Positions 34,909-45,046 of a DNA stretch of 64,000 nt are shown piece after piece. The first letter of the stretch is position 1, and every line of letters starts with the position of its first letter. Made by a program: the position numbers and the translations under genes. Below the pieces are notes generated by a model. That model was not told the origin of the DNA. It did no database searches and saw nothing but the letters and a program-made list of their open reading frames with translations. Source of the DNA: Sipunculus nudus (Eukaryota > Annelida > Sipuncula > Golfingiida > Sipunculidae); the NCBI GenBank assembly GCA_026874595.1, contig CM049315.1:3344664-3408663 (forward strand), in the 5' to 3' direction.

Positions 34909-36476
34909 CACCGAGGTCACCCCAAATACACACTAGTTTTACACCGAGGTCACCCTAAATGCACACTAGTTTTACACCGAGGTCACCCTAAATGCACACT
35001 AGTTTTACACCGAGGTCACCCTAAATGCACACTAGTTTTACACCGAGGTCACCCTAAATGCACACTGGTTTTACACCGAGGTCACCCTAAATACACACTA
35101 GTTTTACACCGAGGTCACCCTAAATGCACACTAGTTTTACACCGAGGTCACCCTAAATGCACACTGGTTTTACACCGAGGTCACCCTAAATGCACACTAG
35201 TTTTACACCGAGGTCACCCTAAATGCACACTAGTTTTACACCGAGGTCACCCTAAATGCACACTAGTTTTACACCGAGGTCACCCTAAATGCACACTGGT
35301 TTTACACCGAGGTCACCCTAAATGCACACTGGTTTTACACCGAGGTCACCCTAAATGCACATTAGTTTTACACCGAGGTCACCCTAAATGCACACTAGTT
35401 TTACACCGAGGTCACCCTAAATGCACACTGGTTTTACACCGAGGTCACCCTAAATACACACTGGTTTTACACCGAGGTCACCCTAAATGCACACTAGTTT
35501 TACACCGAGGTCACCCTAAATGCACACTAGTTTTACACCGAGGTCACCCTAAATGCACACTAGTTTTACACCGAGGTCACCCTAAATGCACACTAGTTTT
35601 ACACCGAGGTCACCCTAAATGCACACTAGTTTTACACCGAGGTCACCCTAAATGCACACTGGTTTTACACCGAGGTCACCCTAAATGCACACTGGTTTTA
35701 CACCGAGGTCACCCTAAATACACACTGGTTTTACACCGAGGTCACCCTAAATGCACACTAGTTTTACACCGAGGTCACCCTAAATGCACACTGGTTTTAC
35801 ACCGAGGTCACCCTAAATGCACACTGGTTTTACACCGAGGTCACCCTAAATGCACACTAGTTTTACACCGAGGTCACCCTAAATGCGCACTAGTTTTACA
35901 CCGAGGTCACCCTAAATGCACACTGGTTTTACACCGAGGTCACCCTAAATGCACACTGGTTTTACACCGAGGTCACCCTAAATGCACACGGGTTTTACAC
36001 CGAGGTCACCCTAAATGCACACTGGTTTTACACCGAGGTCACCCTAAATGCACACTGGTTTTACACTGAGGTCACCCTAAATGCACACTAGTTTTACACC
36101 GAGGTCACCCTAAATGCACACTAGTTTTACACCGAGGTCACCCTAAATGCACACTAGTTTTACACCGAGGTCACCCTAAATGCACACTAGTTTTACACCG
36201 AGGTCACCCTAAATGCACACTGGTTTTACACCGAGGTCACCCTAAATGCACACTGGTTTTACACCGAGGTCACCCTAAATACACACTGGTTTTACACCGA
36301 GGTCACCCTAAATGCACACAGGTTTTACACCGAGGTCACCCTAAATGCACAATGGTTTTACACTGAGTTCACCCCAAATACACATTAATTTTACACCGAG
36401 GTCACCCTAAATACTCACTGATTTTACACCGAGGTCACCCTAAATACACACTGGTTTTACACCGAGGTCACCCTAA

Positions 36477-39300
36477 ATGCACACAGGTTTACACCGAGGT
36501 CACCTTAAATACACACTGGTTTTACACCGAGGTCACCCTAAATACACACTGGTTTTACACCGAGTTCACCCCAAATACACATTAATTTTACACCGAGGTC
36601 ACCCTAAATACTCACTGATTTTACACCGAGGTCACCCTAAATGCACACTAGTTTTACACCGAGGTCACCCTAAATACACACTGGTTTTACACCGAGGTCA
36701 CCCTAAATGCACACTAGTTTTACACCGAGGTCACCCTAAATACACACTAGTTTTACACCGAGGTCACCCTAAATGCACAATGGTTTTACACTGAGTTCAC
36801 CCCAAATACACATTAATTTTACACCGAGTTCACCCTAAATACTCACTGATTTTATACCGAGGTCACCCTAAATACACACTGGTTTTACACCGAGGTCACC
36901 CTAAATGCACACAGGTTTACACCGAGGTCACCCTAAATACACACTGGTTTTACACCGAGGTCACCCTAAATACACACTGGTTTTACACCGAGGTCACCCC
37001 AAATACACATTAATTTTACACCGAGGTCACCCTAAATACTCACTGATTTTACACCGAGGTCACCCTAAATGCACACTAGTTTTACACCGAGGTCACCCTA
37101 AATACACACTGGTTTTACACCGAGGTCACCCTAAATACACACTGGTTTTACACCGAGGTCACCCTAAATGCACACTAGTTTTACACCGAGGTCACCCTAA
37201 ATGCACACTGGTTTTACACCGAGGTCACCCTAAATACACACTAGTTTTACACCGAGGTCACCCTAAATGCACAATGGTTTTACACTGAGTTCACCCCAAA
37301 TACACATTAATTTTACACCGAGGTCACCCTAAATACTCACTGATTTTACACCGAGGTCACCCTAAATACACACTTGTTTTACACCGAGGTCACCATAAAT
37401 GCACACAGGTTTACACCGAGGTCACCCTAAATACACACTGGTTTTACACCGAGGTCACCCTAAATACACACTGGTTTTACACCGAGTTCACCCCAAATAC
37501 ACATTAATTTTACACCGAGGTCACCCTAAATACTCACTGATTTTACACCGAGGTCACCCTAAATGCACACTAGTTTTACACCGAGGTCACCCTAAATGCA
37601 CACTGGTTTTACACCGAGGTCACCCTAAATACACACTAGTTTTACACCGAGGTCACCCTAAATGCAGAATGGTTTTACACTGAGTTCACCCCAAATACAC
37701 ATTAATTTTACACCGAGGTCACCCTAAATACTCACTGATTTTACACCGAGGTCACCCTAAATACACACTGGTTTTACACCGAGGTCACCCTAAATGCACA
37801 CAGGTTTACACCGAGGTCACCCTAAATACACACTGGTTTTACACCGAGGTCACCCTAAATACACACTGGTTTTACACCGAGTTCACCCCAAATACACATT
37901 AATTTTACACCGAGGTCACCCTAAATACTCACTGATTTTACACCGAGGTCACCCTAAATGCACACTAGTTTTACACCGAGGTCACCCTAAATACACACTG
38001 GTTTTACACCGAGGTCACCCTAAATGCACACTAGTTTTACACCGAGGTCACCCTAAATGCACACTGGTTTTACACCGAGGTCACCCTAAATGCACACTAG
38101 TTTTACACCGAGGTCACCCTAAATGCACACTAGTTTTACACCGAGGTCACCCTAAATGCACACTGGTTTTACACCGAGGTCACCCTAAATGCACACAGGT
38201 TTTACACCGAGGTCACCCTAAATACTCACTGATTTTACACCGAGGTCACCCTAAATACACACTAGTTTTACACCGAGGTCACCCTAAATGCACACAGGTT
38301 TACACCGAGGTCACCTTAAATACACACTGGTTTTACACCGAGGTCACCCTAAATACACACTGGTTTTACACCGAGTTCACCCCAAATACACATTAATTTT
38401 ACACCGAGGTCACCCTAAATACTCACTGATTTTACACCGAGGTCACCCTAAATGCACACTAGTTTTACACCGAGGTCACCCTAAATACACACTGGTTTTA
38501 CACCGAGGTCACCCTAAATGCACACTAGTTTTACACCGAGGTCACCCTAAATACACACTAGTTTTACACCGAGGTCACCCTAAATGCACAATGGTTTTAC
38601 ACTGAGTTCACCCCAAATACACATTAATTTTACACCGAGTTCACCCTAAATACTCACTGATTTTATACCGAGGTCACCCTAAATACACACTGGTTTTACA
38701 CCGAGGTCACCCTAAATGCACACAGGTTTACACCGAGGTCACCCTAAATACACACTGGTTTTACACCGAGGTCACCCTAAATACACACTGGTTTTACACC
38801 GAGGTCACCCCAAATACACATTAATTTTACACCGAGGTCACCCTAAATACTCACTGATTTTACACCGAGGTCACCCTAAATGCACACTAGTTTTACACCG
38901 AGGTCACCCTAAATACACACTGGTTTTACACCGAGGTCACCCTAAATACACACTGGTTTTACACCGAGGTCGGCCTAAATACACACTGGTTTTACACCGA
39001 GGTCACCCTAAATACACACTGGTTTTACACCGAGTTCACCCCAAATACACATTAATTTTACACCGAGGTCACCCTAAATGCACACTGGTTTTACACCGAG
39101 GTCACCCTAAATACTCACTGATTTTACACCGAGGTCACCCTAAATACACACTGGTTTTACACCGAGGTCACCCTAAATGCACACAGGTTTACACCGAGGT
39201 CACCCTAAATACACACTGGTTTTACACCGAGGTCACCCTAAATACACACTGGTTTTACACCGAGTTCACCCCAAATACACATTAATTTTACACCGAGGTC
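36477..39300. repeat. Higher-order repeat block within the 33-bp satellite
   Basis: A single 32-bp unit (GCACACAGGTTTACACC, one T fewer) recurs with its ATG at 36477, 36905, 37399, 37794, 38288, 38716, 39177 and finally 40298. Intervals are 428, 494, 395, 494, 428, 461 and 1121 bp, which equal 13, 15, 12, 15, 13, 14 and 34 units of 33 bp minus 1. Each period also carries the same ordered variants (GAGTTCACCCCAAATACAC, then TTAATTTT, then TACTCACTGA). Confidence 0.9.
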
Positions 39301-40374
39301 ACCCTAAATACTCACTGATTTTACACCGAGGTCACCCTAAATGCACACTAGTTTTACACCGAGGTCACCCTAAATACACACTGGTTTTACACCGAGGTCA
39401 CCCTAAATGCACACTAGTTTAACACCGAGGTCACCCTAAATGCACACTGGTTTTACACCGAGGTCACCCTAAATGCACACTAGTTTTACACCGAGGTCAC
39501 CCTAAATGCACACTAGTTTTACACCGAGGTCACCCTAAATGCACACTGGTTTTACACCGAGGTCACCCTAAATGCACACAGGTTTTACACCGAGGTCACC
39601 CTAAATGCACAATGGTTTTACACCGAGTTCACCCTAAATACACACTGGTTTTACACCGAGTTCACCCTAAATGCGCACTGGTTTTACACCGAGGTCACCC
39701 TAAATACACACTGGTTTTACACCGAGGTCACCCTAAATGCACACAGGTTTTACACCGAGTTCACCCTAAATGCACACTGGTTTTACACCGAGGTCACCCT
39801 AAATACACACTGGTTTTACACCGAGGTCACCCTAAATGCACACAGGTTTTACACCGAGGTCACCCTAAATGCACAATGGTTTTACACCGAGTTCACCCTA
39901 AATACACACTGGTTTTACACCGAGGTCACCCTAAATGCACACTAGTTTTACACCGAGGTCACCCTAAATGCACACTGGTTTTACACCGAGGTCACCCTAA
40001 ATGCACACTGGTTTTACACCGAGGTCACCCTAAATACACACTAGTTTTACACCGAGGTCACCCTAAATACACACTGGTTTTACACCGAGGTCACCCTAAA
40101 TACACACTGGTTTTACACCGAGGTCACCCTAAATGCACACAGGTTTTACACCGAGGTCACCCTAAATGCACAATGGTTTTACACCGAGTTCACCCCAAAT
40201 ACACATTAATTTTACACCGAGGTCACCCTAAATACTCACTGATTTTACACCGAGGTCACCCTAAATACACACTGGTTTTACACCGAGGTCACCCTAAATG
40301 CACACAGGTTTACACCGAGGTCACCCTAAAAACACACTGATTTTACACCGAGGTCACCCTTAATACAGACTGGT

Positions 40375-41643
40375 TAACAGTGCACCAATGAATATAATAC
40401 AACTCGGTTTAGTAATGTGACACATAACTGTTAAGTGATATCTGGCAATAGCGCCTCGTTTTCCATTTCCTCGAGAACTTGTAAACTATGATTTAATTTA
40501 AAGCATAACTTACCCCAAACACCAATGAATTCGGGAAATGAAGGAGCCAGAGGTTTTGCAGGATAGAATAGCTTCTCAGCTAGCACGCTTAGCAACCTCT
40601 CTTGCCATATGAAAAAGCATTGGTCGCCTGTCTTACACCGTAAAGCCATTTACTTTGTACATTCATCGAACTTAATTACCGCATTCCTTTAACATCTCGG
40701 CTTTTTATTAGCCACCTCTTCACTGGATCTTTGCAGATATATTTATCCGCTAATACCACTCCGTTTCCCAAGTGACAGAAGTTATTCAACCGATATTTTC
40801 TCATCACTTTTATCCTAATGAAATGTGGATAATAATTTTAATTTTGATTCGTAATAACGCCATTGCTTACGGTTTATATTTATTTCCGAAGCTAATCGTT
40901 TCTAACTGCACTTCTTTGAGTCGAGAGTTAATTTCTCTTACCGCTATTTGAATAGTAGTGTAACCTTTCTTTTTCTCGTTGTCAGAATTTATTAGTATAG
41001 TCTAGATGTCTGTGGAAGCTCTTCTATGTCGGTTAAATGGTTGACGTCCTTTTTAATTTATTTTCAAAATGCCGGTTTTCTGTCCAGTGCACCAGTTGAT
41101 AATATGATCTTGAATAGATATTTCATTTTTTATACGCAATCTCTGATTTTACGACTCAATATTATTGAGTATCGGTTCAGTGAATAGTGCAGATATTGGC
41201 TTCTTTTATTTCAAAACTTAACTCACAGGAAAGTATGCTCTTAATGGTTTTATATATGGTTCATTATACCACAAAATAGAGATCACAAGGGCAAAAACCG
41301 TTAGTTAATGCGATCTGCAAATTGAATCGATTTATAAAGTTTCACTTGACATTGTTTGTCGCATTCGAAAAAAGGACGACGTTATCCAACAAATTCCGTA
41401 ATTTTGTATATTAATTTTTGTACAACAGCATTTAATGTTTTTCCCCCATTTCAGTCATATTCATACAAAATTACCATATTTTCAATTAATTTGTTAAGTG
41501 CCTGAAGTGTTTAATGTTTAATCAATTTAACAATTCCCTGAGTGAATCAGGCAATGTTCAAATTAACTAAAAATTACAGTCAATTTACAAATTTGATTAA
41601 TTTTTTGTATTGTCTTATATATATATTATATATATATAATATA

Positions 41644-41722
<79 letters not shown>

Positions 41723-42228
41723 TTATACTTCTAGAACCATCGTGACATATGACAGTAAAGTGTAAAAAAAACCCGGACATTCTCGGATATGTGCACAGAC
41801 TACCGGTTAGCCATTGGTCACAGACAATCGTAAATAATTGTTGGCACCTGCCATAATCTTATCGTCGCCTTGGACCGCAGACAAACCTATGAAAAGATGC
41901 ATGGTGGGAAGAGGTCATCAAATGGAATAAAGAATTGGCACAGGATGAACCCTGGCGTATACGGCCAAGGAATAAGAGACATGTTTGCTTGTAAGAAATG
42001 TGATCCTTTAAAACTTTACCCATAATTTAATATCCTTCATGACAATAAATGCAAGTTCACAAATTTTGGGGGAAAAAACTTGATATTCCTCTACTGGGTA
42101 GACCTTACCTTCATGACATACTTAACTGGGACTCATGACAGTATCAAGCATGTGTAGCGTCGGGAGAGAGCACGGACATATACAGTGAGAGATAAAGTGA
42201 AAGTAATCACACTGGTTATAATTATTAT
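40375..42228. other. Flank between satellite and retrotransposon; one microsatellite
   Basis: AT-rich with no supported gene. A (TA)n tract lies at 41616-41719. The sequence right before 42229 (ATTAT at 42224-42228) is the left copy of the retrotransposon target duplication. Confidence 0.5.
41616..41719. repeat. (TA)n microsatellite with interruptions
   Basis: TA repeat broken near 41629-41658 by TATTA and TAAATA words, then uninterrupted to 41719. Confidence 0.95.
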
Positions 42229-42502
42229 ACTACGTCAGTATAAGATGAAAGGGTCAACGGACAGTCTGTAGGAAATATTCACAAATACAGATCACCTGGA
42301 AATATCCGTTTATTCCAGTGAAACCTTCACACTATAGACTCGGAACATCCAGCATGGATGCCGGTCAAAACAAATACGAACCTTAAACCCCAACCCTTGG
42401 TGCATGCTGGAGTCCTATTGGCCAATCATCAATGTAGAGGGATTTCCATACTTTACGGTAAGCCGTAAATACACCACCCAATCTATGCAATACTGGCGCT
42501 AT
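42229..42502 (-). repeat. 3' LTR (left on + strand)
   Basis: 274 bp, matching 48222-48495 with about 5 substitutions by direct reading. The substitutions lie near the outer end, near CCTGGAAATATCCG, in CAAATACG and in CTATGCAAT. On the - strand it starts ATAGCGCC and ends ACGTAGT, without the usual TG...CA ends. Exact ends are set by the ATTAT target duplication and could be off by 2-3 bp. Confidence 0.9.
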
Positions 42503-42517
42503 CCTTCTTTCTATCCC
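42503..42517 (-). other. Polypurine tract beside the 3' LTR
   Basis: On the - strand the bases just before the 3' LTR read GGGATAGAAAGAAGG. This is the expected plus-strand primer of an LTR retrotransposon. It lies directly against the LTR start ATAGCGCC. Confidence 0.7.
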
Positions 42518-42923
42518 GTTTGCCTCATTCTGTTATATAATTGTTTACGTATAAACGAGAACAAAACAAGAAAGCAACGCCCTTATAAAAATGGCGTATT
42601 CTGAGGGTATCTGAACAATGGAACAATTGTATATGGAAACTACAACCTAACTTAAGGGGAAGTGCAATTACGACCGTTAAAGATCCAGAAAATCATACAC
42701 GAAAGTGTCATACAGAGTTACTAGCAGTAAAGCCTACATATGATGCATGCACTAGCTACTTACGTAGAATCACACATGATGGAACTACTGTAAAATATAG
42801 GTGTAGGTCATATACAGAATCATGGAGATAGTTTGCACTTGAGAAAAGGGACGACTTTAACATCATATGGCCGACACCAACAATGAAACAAAAACAGCAA
42901 TGTAAAATAACTAGAAAATAACC

Positions 42924-44135
42924 CTACGTCAGCACATAGTCCTTAAGTCGAACATTAAGAGTTCGTTTTCTGTTTGATCGTCTGGGTTCCTCTCCCTGCG
43001 GCGTGTCACAGCACTCCGGCTGTAGGTCTGTTGAAGCAGAGCTGACACTAGGATGAAGCACAGACGGGGCAGTTGCATCGCTGGGCATAGACAGCTCAAC
43101 TGGAATATTAGGCGGGTTCGATGGAGGTAGAGCGGCAACGTCCTGAGGTACAGGTAAACTACCGGGCTGAGCCATAGTGATAGTGGGTTCCGTGTCGGCT
43201 GACAAATGAGGAGATAACAATGGGACCATCAGGTCCTCCTCAACAGAGTCATCCACAGAGTATGACCGCAAATTTGACGTACACTCGGAGGATGTGGTGG
43301 GAACTGTAAAGCACTCGGTACGCTTTACGCGGTAAGACATATTGCGCAACTGTGACCCTGTAAACTTTTGTATATTGCACCATGGCCCGTCAATGCTGGT
43401 AACCAAGAAGCGATCCCTAGCTTTCGATTTATTCCTGTCACCATGTAAGTAAACTAAATCCCCAATCTTGGCGTCTGACTCATGTCTATAACTAGCAAGG
43501 GGAGCCTTGCTTCGTTCACTGTGGGCATGGTTACCGGAACGGAGCTGATGTTGTGCTAGTATGACATCCTGGTCGGTGAAAGGAAGCTGCGCATTGGTAA
43601 ACATATCTCGTTGGGTGAACATCTCTCGCGCTGATAGACCACGGGCCCTGATTCTGGAATTGAGACTTGAGGTGGCTATAGCTAAGGTCATGGACGAGAC
43701 TGGTCCGCCAGACGGGTCCTCTCGTAACAATTCCCCTTCGAGCTCCTCGATAGCTTTCTCGGCAACAGGGTTCTTATTACTGTTTCTTGTTCGGCCTAGC
43801 TCAATACACAAACGGTGTTTTTCCAAGAGCTTGTCGCGTTGGATTGCCTGGAACCCCGGACCTGGGTCAGTGCGAATGGTGGCATATGGACCATCAAGTG
43901 GAATCATACCGACACAAAGCTGGATAATGGCATCTCGTAGCGTATTCCCACGTTCATCCTGGAGAATGCAAGCATTTGTAAACGAGGTAACGCACTCACG
44001 CACAACCAGAATAAACTGTCTGGACCGACGCATCACATCTGCGGCAAGTGATACGCCCACAGCAGCTGGAGGGTCATTTGTACTCTGCTCTACTCTGGCC
44101 TTAGGTGCCAACTGCAACACGGCACACTGGTGGCA
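42924..44135 (-). pseudogene. Retrotransposon integrase core and C-terminal part
   Basis: This open stretch (398 codons counted from its first Leu/Met) carries the catalytic triad of retroviral-type integrases. D28 is in LAADVMRRS, D85 in IRTDPGPGF and E121 in NPVAEKAIEELEGE. The spacing D-x56-D-x35-E fits D,D-35-E. Just upstream in the same frame is the CHQC pair of the zinc finger. Residues about 236-275 (RFLVTSIDGPWCN to VKRTECFTV) resemble the GPY/F module. A Ser/Pro/Thr-rich tail follows and ends with a basic RRSNRKRTLNVRLKDY. Integrase inserts the cDNA into host DNA. The N-terminal half lies in another frame, so the unit is broken. Confidence 0.85.
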
Positions 44136-44590
44136 AACTCTGTGACGTGGCGCGTACAGACTTCTCGAGATCTAAGGCATAAAAGTATCTCTGCATCATC
44201 ACTTTCAATTGGTTGGAGGAAGGATGGTCAAGCCTGATATGTAAGGCCATAGCTAGGCCATCTAAGACTGCCCTTGGGACTATAATACGTTCACGCGTAG
44301 GGCCTAAAGGCTCATGCTGAACGACTACCAACAGGCCATCCTTTGCAATAGTGGCGACACGCAGATATCTTTTGACGTCGCCTTGGTGAGTGAGTTTTTT
44401 AGAAGGCCTAGTGCCTTGAACTAAATGGGCGTGAACTCGTCTAAGATCAGCGCACTCCACCTGTATATTAGCCCAGGTCTTTCTATTTGTAAAAGGGAGC
44501 TTAGCGACGTTGTTCATAACATCATCACATGTCACTTTACGAACAACCGACTCCTCTAGCTCACACACATAAACCGCATATTTGGCATTT
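44101..44590 (-). pseudogene. Retrotransposon RNase H-to-integrase linker and integrase zinc-finger start
   Basis: From about [16 protein letters not shown] this frame holds the linker and the His pair of the integrase zinc finger (MALHIRLDHPSSNQLK, H-x4-H). The Cys pair (CHQC) is encoded one frame over, in the following segment, so a net frame change lies around 44110-44150 within the finger. At the upstream side the frame differs from the RNase H segment, with the switch at a TGTGTG run near 44560-44570. Residues upstream of VCELEE in this frame (to 44760) are out-of-frame translation of the RNase H region. Confidence 0.75.
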
Positions 44591-45046
44591 TTCTTCTTGA
44601 CACTCTGGCGCATTTCTGCTGGCAAAATCAGAGGGGATGTTGGCAGTTCCTGATAAGTGTCGGATGGAAACCTGATAACGGCTGGCTGTAGACAAAAATG
44701 TCGAAACACGAGGGCTGCTCGAAAACTCACCGCGGCAGAGCTTACTGAACGCTTCAACACATGGCTTACTGTCAGTGAGAACGCACGTTTTATGCCTTGA
44801 CTGGATAATGTAAGGACTGAAGTGCTTGATGGCCGCTGCTATGCCAAGTGCCTCGAGCTCGCAAGGCAGCCAGGTGACTTGGTGCTTGCGTAACTTAGCG
44901 CTGAAATGGCCTGCCACTCGTGGTTTGCCATTGCGCGTGATGTACAAAGTAGCTCCTATGCCCCTGGGACGGGTAGCGTCGGTAACTACCCAGAGCTGGT
45001 CATCCGGATGAGGCAAAGCAATTGATGCGCTCCGCGACAAGGCCCT
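44561..45046 (-). pseudogene. Retrotransposon RNase H domain
   Basis: In this frame the RNase H acidic residues are all visible. They are D in [14 protein letters not shown] in [10 protein letters not shown] in [11 protein letters not shown] and D in [10 protein letters not shown]. The domain follows the reverse transcriptase in the same reading frame after a TAG at 45047-45049. The frame is then lost at a short TG run and closes at 44561. RNase H degrades the RNA strand of the RNA-DNA hybrid during reverse transcription. I take no start codon: the apparent start is a TTG inside the domain. Confidence 0.85.

Larger units (their letters stand above)
34051..40374. repeat. 33-bp satellite array, about 190 units, with higher-order structure
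   Basis: The consensus unit is TTTTACACCGAGGTCACCC followed by TAAATGCACACTGG (33 bp). Main variant positions are TGCACAC/TACACAC and CTGG/CTAG, with rarer GAGTTCACCCCAAATACAC, TTAATTTT and ATACTCACTGA. Positions 34051-36365 are mostly simple arrays of common units. Positions 36366-39300 show higher-order repeats of 12-15 units, and 39300-40374 is mixed. The first unit (34051) and the last (to about 40374) are degenerate. One forward frame stays open and reads as tandem LHRGHPKCTLV, but stops and 32-bp units break it repeatedly, so I treat it as non-coding. All - strand frames are closed in every unit. Confidence 0.97.

Noticed and set aside
34051-40374. CRISPR-like regular repeats
   Set aside because: The array is contiguous tandem units without unique spacers, in a eukaryotic context.
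43561-44145. 194-residue + strand frame
   Set aside because: Antisense shadow of the integrase coding region; integrase motifs are on the - strand. Frames on the + strand from 45117 to 47414 are shadows of the protease/RT region in the same way.
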